34,380 bases of DNA from Paracoccaceae bacterium (GTDB lineage: Bacteria; Pseudomonadota; Alphaproteobacteria; Rhodobacterales; Rhodobacteraceae). The notes under the pieces are model-generated. The model was not told the origin of the DNA and did not search any database. It worked only from the letters and a program-made list of their open reading frames with translations. Of this stretch, positions 17,635 to 24,614 are shown one piece after another (within the stretch, counting starts at the first letter, position 1; each line of letters begins with the position of its first letter). The stretch spans positions 1 through 34,380 of the forward strand of contig JAGWAS010000004.1 in the NCBI GenBank assembly GCA_021296235.1. Direction: 5' to 3'. The position numbers and the translations under genes were made by a program.

Positions 17635-18360
17635 TCTTGCACCACGCGCTTGTAAGCTGCCACTCGGGTAAGGAATGAGATCGGGACATGTGTATGATTC
17701 ACTGCACGCCTCCAATGCATCACATTTGTGCTGCTAAATTCGAAAGGTTGACCTAACAGAATTCGTGGCGCGTTTCGAGAGATTGCGATCCGTGGCGCAC
17801 AACCAACACCGCTCTTGGATGCCCCTTTCCGGCTACGAACTGTTGGCTGGCAACCGGCATTCCCTTTCGGTCGGTTGTTGGAAGCCGCATCTCGTTCAAT
17901 CCATGAACTGCAACGGACGGTGCGACCTGCAAGAAAATTACGAATCAGGCGGAGCCGCATGCTTCAATGCGCCGCATTCCTGAGGCATTCGGGCGCGCTT
18001 GTCCAAATCCGACGTGGAATTCGAAACCTGGTGCACACCGCAATCGAAACTTGCGCAAACGACACTCGCGTCTGAACTGAAGCAGTTTCATGAATTCCCG
18101 AAATTTTGCGAATGTCAGACCCGCCACAACCACGATGCAGTGGGATGTGCGACAGGTGGCCGGTCATGTGGTCCGCAACATGCGCTCCAGCAACCGGTGC
18201 AGCTGTGCCCCTGTCAACCCATTCATCGGATTGAGCTGTAATTGAGGACAATCGTGAATTGAGCCTTGCATCATCAGCCGCAAAAACCCTAAACAAATCT
18301 AGCGCGTTGGCGGAACCCAGCTCCCCCTTCCCGTTAGTCAGTTGCCGCCGAAGCATTGCC
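17635..18360. other. Divergent intergenic region between betC and TauE/SafE gene
   Basis: About 725 bases without a convincing gene. Small frames on both strands (for example 17964-18362 minus, 17765-17983 plus) show no family similarity or good start signals. The region must hold promoters for both directions. The only clear structure I see is an 18-base imperfect palindrome at 17717-17734. The size is enough for a small regulatory RNA or a decayed regulator gene; betI, which often adjoins bet genes, is not recognisable here. Confidence 0.5.
17717..17734. promoter_or_regulatory. Imperfect palindrome upstream of betC
   Basis: GCATCACA and TGTGCTGC are inverted copies matching at 7 of 8 positions around a 2-base centre. 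The site is 83 bases upstream of the betC start codon, a sensible position for an operator. The transcription factor is unknown, and I did not find a BetI-like sequence. Confidence 0.35.
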
Positions 18361-19272
18361 ATGCAGATCTATTTGCCAATTGCCGAAGTTTCCGTGAACG
18401 CCCTGCTCCTGCTGGGACTTGGCGGCATCGTCGGCCTTCTCTCCGGGATGTTCGGGGTCGGTGGCGGGTTTTTGATGACTCCATTGCTGTTCCTGATCGG
18501 AATTCCGGCCGCAGTTGCGGTCGCGACCGAGGCCAACCAGATCGTGGCAGCGTCGATATCCGGCGCACTTGCACACTACCGCCGTAAGACGGTTGATCTG
18601 CAAATGGGGGCTTATCTCCTGGCCGGCGGCATCGTCGGTGCCGCCGCCGGTGTGCAGATATTCGCGGTGGTGAAGGAGATCGGCCAAATCGATCTGATGG
18701 TAAGGCTCTGCTACGTCCTCTTTCTCGGCGTTATCGGCAGCCTCATGTTCATAGAGAGCGTGCGCGCAATTCTGAGGACAAGGAAAAACACCGGATTCCG
18801 AAGGAAACTCCACGAGCACAATTGGATTCACGGGCTGCCCATCAAGGTCAAATTCCGGACCTCGGGGCTCTACATCAGTGCGATTCCAGTTCTGACGATC
18901 GGCGCGTGTGTCGGCGTCCTTGCGGCCATCATGGGAGTCGGCGGGGGCTTCATCATGGTTCCGGCGATGATCTACATTCTTGGAATGCCAACCAAAGTGG
19001 TTGTCGGAACTTCACTGTTCCAGATTGTCTTCGTTACCGCTTTCACGACCGTCATGCATGCAACGACCAACCAAACCGTTGATTTGGCCTTGGCGTTTCT
19101 CCTTTTCGTCGGCGGCGTGATCGGCGCCCAGATCGGCACCAGAATTGGGGGGAAACTACCCGCAGAACAACTCAGGGTGCTGCTGGCTATTATCGTGATG
19201 GCCGTATGTGCAAAACTTGCGCTTGATCTCGTTCTGCAGCCGTCTGAACTCTTTTCGCTGGAGCGGTTGTGA
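18361..19272 (+). CDS. TauE/SafE family sulfite/sulfoacetate exporter-like permease
   Basis: This is a 303-residue polytopic inner-membrane protein of the TauE/SafE (DUF81) family, which includes proposed exporters of sulfite and organosulfonates. Two homologous halves each carry the glycine-rich motif characteristic of the family: SGMFGVGGGFLMTPLL (about 27-42) and IMGVGGGFIMVPAM (about 190-203). About eight membrane helices and a basic cytoplasmic loop (RTRKNTGFRRKLHEHNW) are visible. I used the ATG at 18361, since the upstream in-frame 34 residues are polar and unlike the family. The stop overlaps the next ATG by one base. The substrate is not established. It is transcribed away from betC, so any link to sulfate release there is speculative. 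Confidence 0.85.
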   Translation: MQIYLPIAEVSVNALLLLGLGGIVGLLSGMFGVGGGFLMTPLLFLIGIPAAVAVATEANQIVAASISGALAHYRRKTVDLQMGAYLLAGGIVGAAAGVQIFAVVKEIGQIDLMVRLCYVLFLGVIGSLMFIESVRAILRTRKNTGFRRKLHEHNWIHGLPIKVKFRTSGLYISAIPVLTIGACVGVLAAIMGVGGGFIMVPAMIYILGMPTKVVVGTSLFQIVFVTAFTTVMHATTNQTVDLALAFLLFVGGVIGAQIGTRIGGKLPAEQLRVLLAIIVMAVCAKLALDLVLQPSELFSLERL

Positions 19273-20048
19273 TGCGTGCCGTGAGGTCACTCGGAGCCGT
19301 GTTGCTGCTGTTGGCAATTGCCGGAACGGCTTGTGCCGAGGATCAGGAATCCGTTGTTTCGATGCTCAGTCAAAACCGGATTTCCATCACCGCAAATTTC
19401 GATGGATCCGAGGTCTTCGTCTTTGGAGCGGTCAAACGGGAATCGCCGCCGCCTGAAGACAGTGAAATGGAAGTCATCATTACCCTGACGGGTCCGCTTG
19501 AGCCGGTGCTGGTCCGAAGGAAGAAGAAGGTTTTGGGCGTCTGGGTCAACGTCGACACGGTGGAGGTCGATGCCGCCCCATCGTTTTACGCGGTTGCCGC
19601 CAACAAGCCCCTGGATCAAATAGTCAGCAATGTGGAAGACATTTTCAAAGACATCAGCGTAAATCAGCTGATCCGTTCGGTTGGTGCGCCGTCGCACATC
19701 CACGATTCACCTGAGTTCACCAAAGCATTGATTCGAATTCGGGAAATGCAGGGTCTCTACTCCAACGACCCGATTCCGATCACAGTGAGCGATGACACAT
19801 TGTTCGGTGCGCATTTCGCGATGCCTGCCAACCTGGTGGAAGGTGAATACTTGGCTCGGATATTCCTGATAAGGAACAAGACGGTGGTTTCCGAGCACAG
19901 CAACATGATTGAGGTGCGCAAGGTTGGCCTTGAGCGATGGATCTATTCGGAGGCCCACAACCACCCGTTCACTTACGGGCTGCTCTGCGTGCTGGTTGCA
20001 GCGCTTACCGGCTGGGCTGCCTCGGCGATATTCCGCAGGGTCGGCTGA
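19272..20048 (+). CDS. TIGR02186 / Alph_Pro_TM family membrane-anchored protein
   Basis: This is a 258-residue protein with a cleavable signal peptide (about 1-21, ending ACA-ED). A periplasmic beta-rich domain follows, containing PPPEDSEMEVIITLTGP and RRKKKVLGVWVN. It ends with a single C-terminal membrane helix (about 230-250) and a short basic tail. This is the architecture of the alphaproteobacteria-specific TIGR02186 family, whose genes commonly follow TauE/SafE permease genes. The function is unknown; an accessory role for the permease is the natural guess. The ATG at 19272 shares its A with the permease stop (TGATG); the in-frame GTG at 19269 is an alternative start. Confidence 0.85.
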   Translation: MRAVRSLGAVLLLLAIAGTACAEDQESVVSMLSQNRISITANFDGSEVFVFGAVKRESPPPEDSEMEVIITLTGPLEPVLVRRKKKVLGVWVNVDTVEVDAAPSFYAVAANKPLDQIVSNVEDIFKDISVNQLIRSVGAPSHIHDSPEFTKALIRIREMQGLYSNDPIPITVSDDTLFGAHFAMPANLVEGEYLARIFLIRNKTVVSEHSNMIEVRKVGLERWIYSEAHNHPFTYGLLCVLVAALTGWAASAIFRRVG

Positions 20049-20054
20049 CTGCAG

Positions 20055-21353
20055 TTACCGGACACCTGCCTCCCTTGCATCCTCGATTGTCCGCAGGCCG
20101 GGCCTCGGCGACGAAACCATCACCGCCATGTTTCCGGGCTTGTGTTCGTTGCGCATCATCTTCATGTGCGCTTGCGGGATCCGGTCCCAGGTGAATACCT
20201 CGGACATGCATGGATCCAACCGCCTTTCAATCATCAACCTGTTTGCCTGGCTCGCCTGTTTGAGATTGGCGAAGTGCGATCCCTGAATGCGCTTTTGGTG
20301 CATCCAAACATAGCGGGCATCCATTGTCAGGTTATATCCCGAGGTTCCGGCACATATCACGACCATTCCGCCCCGTTTCACAACGAACGTCGATACCGGA
20401 AATGTCGCCTCTCCCGGGTGTTCAAACACGATATCGACATTGTTGCCTTTTCCGGTGATGTCCCAAATCGCCCTTCCGAACTTGCGAACCTCGCCGAACC
20501 AATCCCTGTATTCCTGCGAATTCACGACAGGCAAGGATCCCCAACACCCGAATTTACGGCGGTTGATGACCCCCTTGGCACCCAAATCAAGCACGAATTG
20601 CCGCTTTGCTTCGTCAGAAATGATACCGATGGCATTGGCTCCGGCGGTGTTGATGAGTTGAATGGCGAAGGATCCAAGGCCGCCGGATGCCCCCCAAACA
20701 AGAACGTTTTGCCCCGGTCGCAGGATGTTCGGCCGGTGTCCGAACAACATGCGGTACGCTGTCGCCAGCGTCAGGGTGTAGCAGGCAGATTCCTCCCACG
20801 TAAGGTGAAGTGGCCGGGGCATGAGTTGGCGCGCCTGCACCCGGCAAAATTGTGCGAAGGATCCGTCTGGAGTCTCGTATCCCCATATCCGTTGGCTGGT
20901 GGAGAACATTGGGTCGCCGCCATTGCATTCCTCATCGTCGCCATCATCCTGATTGCAGTGGATCACGACTTCGTCGCCAACCTGCCAGCGGCGAACCTTC
21001 TCCCCAACCGCCCATACGATGCCGGAGGCATCGGAACCCGCAATGTGATAGTCGGCTCGGTGCACGTCAAATGTCGAAACCGGTTGGCCAAGGGCCGCCC
21101 AGACCCCGTTGTAGTTGACGCCGGCAGCCATGACCAAGACCAGCACTTCCTGGCTGTCGATGTCCGGAACATCAACAACCTCCTCAAGCATCGCCGTTGC
21201 GGGCTCCCCAAGCCTGTCGGGCCGGACCACCCATGCCTTCATTTTGTCCGGGACATGGCCAAGCGGCGGAATCTCGCCAATTTCGTAGACGCTCTTGTGT
21301 CCGGTTCCGTGCATCCCTTTCGGATTCACTTCAGCTGATGTCATTGTTTCCAT
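20055..21353 (-). CDS. ccr: Crotonyl-CoA carboxylase/reductase
   Basis: This enzyme reductively carboxylates crotonyl-CoA to ethylmalonyl-CoA with NADPH, the key step of the ethylmalonyl-CoA pathway used to assimilate acetyl-CoA without a glyoxylate shunt. It is a 432-residue zinc-less medium-chain dehydrogenase/reductase. The features are YEIGEIPPLGHVP near residue 20, VNYNGVWAALG (about 79-89), IHCNQDDGDDEECNGGDPMFS (the family-specific insertion), and the NADPH loop VWGASGGLGSFAIQL. I took METM at 21353 as start; MTS at 21344 is equally possible, and the in-frame 21419 start would cross a large inverted repeat. It converges with the TIGR02186 gene, leaving only 6 bases. The 398-residue plus-strand frame over it is a shadow. 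Confidence 0.95.
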   Translation of the reverse strand: METMTSAEVNPKGMHGTGHKSVYEIGEIPPLGHVPDKMKAWVVRPDRLGEPATAMLEEVVDVPDIDSQEVLVLVMAAGVNYNGVWAALGQPVSTFDVHRADYHIAGSDASGIVWAVGEKVRRWQVGDEVVIHCNQDDGDDEECNGGDPMFSTSQRIWGYETPDGSFAQFCRVQARQLMPRPLHLTWEESACYTLTLATAYRMLFGHRPNILRPGQNVLVWGASGGLGSFAIQLINTAGANAIGIISDEAKRQFVLDLGAKGVINRRKFGCWGSLPVVNSQEYRDWFGEVRKFGRAIWDITGKGNNVDIVFEHPGEATFPVSTFVVKRGGMVVICAGTSGYNLTMDARYVWMHQKRIQGSHFANLKQASQANRLMIERRLDPCMSEVFTWDRIPQAHMKMMRNEHKPGNMAVMVSSPRPGLRTIEDAREAGVR

Positions 21354-21401
21354 TCGACCGCCCAGGAATGATGGTGTTGACTTGGGATGGGCCTCAAGTC
21401 C

Positions 21402-21436
21402 CGGCATTTCCGAAACCACTAGTTTCTGAAATGCCG
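21402..21436. promoter_or_regulatory. Large inverted repeat upstream of ccr
   Basis: CGGCATTTCCGAAAC (21402-21416) and GTTTCTGAAATGCCG (21422-21436) pair at 14 of 15 positions around a 5-base spacer. Each arm also contains its own smaller palindrome, TTTCnGAAA, so the site is symmetric on two scales. It ends 49 bases before the ccr start codon on the minus strand, and no T-run follows, which favours a regulator-binding site over a terminator. The size fits a dimer-of-dimers site such as those of TetR-type regulators. The regulator is not identified. Confidence 0.55.
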
Positions 21437-21597
21437 CGCTGCAACAAGAAATTCACCGCCATTGCCGCATCGCATCAAACACCTCCCATGCCGGTATTTT
21501 TCATTGTTGTGCGCCCTCAAGCCGCAATTGCCGCGACAGCGCAGCAATTGCCGGGCTCCAACTCCTCCTCTTGGGCGGTTCCCCAAGACGCGACCGC

Positions 21598-22905
21598 CTA
21601 ACGTCCCAACGCCACATTCCATCTGAATGTCTTCGCGATCCGTGCCTCATCGCGCGGCTCCACACCAGCGGCTCCTGCGTGCTCGTTCCAATTGCGAACC
21701 GAACCGCCGACTTGGGCAAGTATTTCCATTGCCCTGCGCCTTCGCATGCCGATGGAAGCGGCAAACCCAAGAACATCGTCAAGTTCAAATCCGTTCCGGC
21801 GCCCGGCCAGACTCATCTGGTGATCACAGGTCCAGGCGCCGCTTGGATTGTAGGCATAGGTTACGTCATAGGCAGGCGACAGTGTCCAGGCTCCGGAACG
21901 GTCCATCAGGAATGAAATGTTCTTTACATGGTCATCCTGGTTGCGCGCCACGACGTTGAAGACCGTTCTGCGAAATTGCTCCTCGACCGCAGCCATGCCA
22001 AGACCCAATTCCCGGATTGTCATGGCTCCCTGTTCGTATGAATGTGCCGATGGGTCATTGAAGTCGAAATGCCGAATTGCCCCGAGCGATTGCATGTGAA
22101 TTTTGCGGCCGGCACCATCCCGGTCAAACCGCCTGGTCATGAAGTGACTTCGGCCGCCTTCATGGTGAAGCCGACACTCCGACATTGCTATGCCGGCTTC
22201 GCGCGCCATGCCTGCATATGCGTATTCGATCCTGCCAAAACCAGTGGGGTCAGCCAGTTCCCTGTCCCTGTTGTTCGAAATGCCATCGAATTTCAGGAGC
22301 CAGTGTTCGAACCCGGAATCAGCGTCAATCTGACCAGACCGGAACTCTCCGGTGTTCGGGTTCCAGGCGATGACTGCCTTGGCCCGCGCACCGCCTGCGG
22401 ACGTGCCGACACTCAGAATGTCTTCCAGATCACCTGCACCTTGGTTCTCGTCAAGCCGCCCGGCAAGACCGGCGCGTTCCTCAAGCACCCGGTTCGCCAG
22501 TTCGACAAGGCGGGCAACCTCCAGTTTTCTCACTGCCGTCCGTTTCCGAAGCATCGGTTCGAATTCAAGGGCACCAATGCCCCGTCGTCCGATGTAGCAG
22601 AGTCTGTCAACCGGGTTGAAATCCTCCGGAGTCTTGCCGGTTTCCGCCAGCCAAGCGTCAATCAGCCGGTGGCCGAACCTGTCCGGAAGTGCATCCGCAA
22701 GCAATCCCGGCAACCCCCTGAAGGTTTCCCTGTTCAGCGCCGGGAACTCATAGGGTGCCTCCCTGACGGGCATCATGAAGGGCGCAACCTCTATGCCGGC
22801 GCCGATGAAGGCCGGATCATACTGGAAGACACCCAGCGAACGCGTCCTGTCCCAGGACACCGCTCCAATTCGCCGACCCCAAAGGATGACATTTGCATCA
22901 GTCAT
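21598..22905 (-). CDS. hipA: HipA-type serine/threonine kinase toxin
   Basis: This is a 435-residue kinase of the type II toxin-antitoxin HipA family. Well-studied members inactivate glutamyl-tRNA synthetase by phosphorylation and cause growth arrest. The N-terminal subdomain has FRGLPGLLADALPD (62-75). The phosphate-binding loop is VGTSAGGARAK (166-176), with serine at the position phosphorylated in E. coli HipA (its Ser150). The catalytic loop is NQDDHVKN (322-329), and the metal-binding motif AYDVTY is at 345-350. All key residues are present and length matches E. coli HipA (440), so it should be active. The ATG at 22905 overlaps the hipB end by 8 bases. Longer upstream starts only add hipB out-of-frame sequence. 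Confidence 0.92.
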   Translation of the reverse strand: MTDANVILWGRRIGAVSWDRTRSLGVFQYDPAFIGAGIEVAPFMMPVREAPYEFPALNRETFRGLPGLLADALPDRFGHRLIDAWLAETGKTPEDFNPVDRLCYIGRRGIGALEFEPMLRKRTAVRKLEVARLVELANRVLEERAGLAGRLDENQGAGDLEDILSVGTSAGGARAKAVIAWNPNTGEFRSGQIDADSGFEHWLLKFDGISNNRDRELADPTGFGRIEYAYAGMAREAGIAMSECRLHHEGGRSHFMTRRFDRDGAGRKIHMQSLGAIRHFDFNDPSAHSYEQGAMTIRELGLGMAAVEEQFRRTVFNVVARNQDDHVKNISFLMDRSGAWTLSPAYDVTYAYNPSGAWTCDHQMSLAGRRNGFELDDVLGFAASIGMRRRRAMEILAQVGGSVRNWNEHAGAAGVEPRDEARIAKTFRWNVALGR

Positions 22906-23236
22906 CCGCGTTGTCTCCCCATGTCCATGTCGGTTGCCGATCCTCCTCCGATTGCGGTCGTGCCCGCTTCCGTTCAAAGCCAATCCGGGAGACGCGCTCA
23001 ATCGGGCGGATATTGCCCGTCGGTATCGCACCAAGGATGGCATCGCCCAGATCCAGCGCCAAGGCGACACGCAGGAAAGTGTCAAGGGTTGAGGACTCGC
23101 CGGCCTCCAGGCGCCGCAATGTGCGCACACCGATGCCGGCGTCACTCGCCAGCATGGTCTGTGTTACGTTGCGGGACAGGCGCATTCGCGCCAGACGGGA
23201 CCCGATCTCAGCTTCAATTTGTCTGGAAATCCTCAT
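22898..23236 (-). CDS. hipB: HipB-type XRE family antitoxin/repressor
   Basis: This is a 112-residue DNA-binding protein that neutralises HipA and represses its own operon. A helix-turn-helix domain of the XRE/Cro type spans about residues 10-65: IGSRLARMRLSRNVTQTML-ASDAGIGVRTLRRLEAGES. The C-terminal tail is basic and then acidic. I chose the ATG at 23236 because GAGG lies six bases before it; a TTG at 23254 is possible but lacks such a site. The antitoxin-first order with an 8-base overlap into hipA is standard for this pair. Confidence 0.9.
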   Translation of the reverse strand: MRISRQIEAEIGSRLARMRLSRNVTQTMLASDAGIGVRTLRRLEAGESSTLDTFLRVALALDLGDAILGAIPTGNIRPIERVSRIGFERKRARPQSEEDRQPTWTWGDNADD

Positions 23237-23264
23237 TTGATCCTCAAACGGCAATTCTTGACCT

Positions 23265-23283
23265 CTTATGACATGATCTTATG
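23265..23283. repeat. CTTATG direct repeat in hipBA leader
   Basis: Two copies of CTTATG (23265-23270 and 23278-23283; CATAAG on the coding strand) are spaced 13 bases start to start. They lie between the predicted hipBA promoter and the hipB start codon. This is where HipB autoregulation would act, so they may be half-sites. They do not match the E. coli TATCC-N8-GGATA operator. Confidence 0.3.
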
Positions 23284-23302
23284 CCGTGGAGGCCAAATAG
23301 GG

Positions 23303-23331
23303 CTTATAGCAGTGCATAGTATAAAAGGCAA
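23303..23331 (-). promoter_or_regulatory. hipBA promoter (sigma-70 type)
   Basis: On the minus strand TTGCCT (23331-23326) and TATAAG (23308-23303) are separated by exactly 17 bases. The spacer includes a TGC two bases before the -10, resembling an extended -10. The distance to the hipB ATG is about 67 bases. The neighbourhood is AT-rich compared with the rest of the window. This is the best sigma-70 match I found. Confidence 0.55.
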
Positions 23332-23799
23332 CTTTCGACCCTTAAACATCAAATGCGCAGACAAAAGGCAATATGTGGCCTTTTGTTCTATGACACACTT
23401 CAATGCTCCGAGGTTGCGGCAAGCGCTCACTGCACGCACCGCCGCACCCAGTTTCAGCGGTCATTGCGAACATGTGCCGATTGCGAATTCCAACGGGCAG
23501 CGGTTCGGAGGATATGGCAAACCTGTGTTGCCTTGTGATGAATCTTGCCCGGGCAATGCCGGAAAGGAACGTCAAGTTGACGAGCAGCACGATCGGGCGG
23601 ACCCGTCGGGACGGAAGCCGAATTTTTGATCTGATCAGACAGGATGATCTGCACAAAGAGTGTGGCACCGGCGCAGTTACTTGTGTTGCAAACACAAAGA
23701 CTTTGGAGATTGTCGATTGACTGACGATTCCGAAATGATAATTGTCTTTTGAGATTCGCATCCCATTGAAATTTGAGTTGATTTTCAGGGAGAAATTCA
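23332..23799. other. Intergenic region between hipBA promoter and rpmG
   Basis: No gene is supported; frames on both strands lack family resemblance. The stretch holds a 17-base perfect palindrome-like element at 23681-23697 and a possible TTGACT box (23717-23722) upstream of rpmG. The centre (23400-23640) shows nothing I can name. Confidence 0.45.
23681..23697. promoter_or_regulatory. Inverted repeat TTGTGTT-GCA-AACACAA
   Basis: A perfect 7-base inverted repeat with a 3-base centre lies about 100 bases upstream of rpmG and just upstream of a possible -35 box. No T-run follows, so it is more likely a protein-binding site than a terminator, although a short mRNA hairpin ending a minor transcript is possible. 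Confidence 0.35.
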
Positions 23800-23967
23800 A
23801 TGGCCAAACCGGCAACGATCAAGATCAGGCTTAATTCGACGGCAGGAACCGGACATTTCTACGTCACTCGCAAGAACTCGCGCACGATGCCCGACAAAAT
23901 GACGGTACGGAAATACGACCCGATCGCCCGAAAGCATGTCGAATACAAAGAGGGCAAAATCAAATAG
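23800..23967 (+). CDS. rpmG: 50S ribosomal protein L33
   Basis: This 55-residue basic protein of the large ribosomal subunit is easy to miss because of its size. The sequence starts [20 protein letters not shown] and ends [18 protein letters not shown], closely matching alphaproteobacterial L33. It has no cysteines, so it is the zinc-independent (C-) form. AGGGAGA lies seven bases upstream of the ATG. It is monocistronic as far as the window shows, with no other ribosomal genes nearby, which is normal for this gene in the group. Confidence 0.95.
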   Translation: MAKPATIKIRLNSTAGTGHFYVTRKNSRTMPDKMTVRKYDPIARKHVEYKEGKIK

Positions 23968-24378
23968 CTAGTTGCTGCATTTGGCTGACTGTTGCCAGAC
24001 AGCTCATCGCCCAATCCACGCCGCATTTCCAGCTTACCGGTCAATTTCGTATCGGCGGCCGCTGTCACGATTGACGCAATTAAGTCGTCGCCGAAGGGTG
24101 CCCGGAGGGAATACCGGAAGGGCCAATGCGAATTCCGATTGAACCCGCCAACCTCAAGACTGCCCAGAAAAAATCGCGTAACCGGTTCACATGTTTTTGA
24201 CTTGGGAAGGAAGGCAGAGACAACAGCAATTTCTGCCGGGTAAGGTTGCGGGCACAAACATGGCACTCTCTTGGGGTTCTTGAAGGGCGGCGTTGCTGCA
24301 ACAGCGATCCCCGGTTCTTCGGAAGACTCCCTTTGGGACTCAATGGCGCTCTGCCCTAAGTGGGACATTCATTTGGAT

Positions 24379-24398
24379 GACACCGCGAAACAGGTGTC
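24379..24398. promoter_or_regulatory. Palindrome GACACC-N8-GGTGTC
   Basis: Perfect 6-base arms 8 bases apart, about 215 bases upstream of the sugar-binding protein gene and 55 bases upstream of its candidate -35 element. It is a plausible activator or distal operator site. The short arms mean it could also be chance. Confidence 0.25.
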
Positions 24399-24452
24399 CG
24401 CAGCGCGCCATGAACTTCAATTGCGATCGTCCTACGATGCAGTACACAGCCA

Positions 24453-24481
24453 TTGACATGCAGCACTTCAACAATCAGACT
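24453..24481 (+). promoter_or_regulatory. Candidate promoter of the sugar ABC operon
   Basis: TTGACA (24453-24458) is a perfect -35 consensus. At 17 bases the -10 would be CAGACT (24476-24481), matching TATAAT at only three positions, which is common in alphaproteobacterial promoters. A 20-base palindrome begins 12 bases downstream, exactly where a repressor would block initiation. Confidence 0.35.
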
Positions 24482-24492
24482 CCTTTCCACGC

Positions 24493-24512
24493 TGAATGCC
24501 AATCTGCATTCA
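24493..24512. promoter_or_regulatory. Candidate operator TGAATGC-N6-GCATTCA
   Basis: Perfect 7-base inverted arms separated by 6 bases form a 20-base symmetric element. It lies between the candidate -10 (24476-24481) and the GTG start at 24615. The length and symmetry suit a dimeric sugar-responsive repressor, but no regulator gene is in the window to pair with it. Confidence 0.45.
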
Positions 24513-24614
24513 TGCAACTCAGGCAGTCGCTCAACCGCTGTCATCCGACTTCCCGGATGAACGATTGCATAATTTTGGTGACGGTTGAAACGTCACTGCT
24601 TCAGGGAGAAAAAC

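Larger units (their letters stand above)
23968..24614. other. Intergenic region upstream of the sugar importer
   Basis: About 650 bases. A 169-residue minus-strand frame covers 23859-24368 but runs antisense through rpmG and has no family resemblance, so I reject it. The right half contains two palindromes (24379-24398 and 24493-24512) and a TTGACA promoter-like element, consistent with the control region of the following operon. From 23968 to about 24370 I see nothing definable; there is no tRNA cloverleaf. Confidence 0.45.

Noticed and set aside
20142..21338. 398-residue plus-strand open frame
   Set aside because: Antisense to ccr; no recognisable domain.
22042..23271. 409-residue plus-strand open frame
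   Set aside because: Antisense to hipBA; the hip genes have conserved catalytic motifs and a promoter.
23859..24368. 169-residue minus-strand open frame
   Set aside because: Runs antisense through the well-supported rpmG gene and shows no domain.
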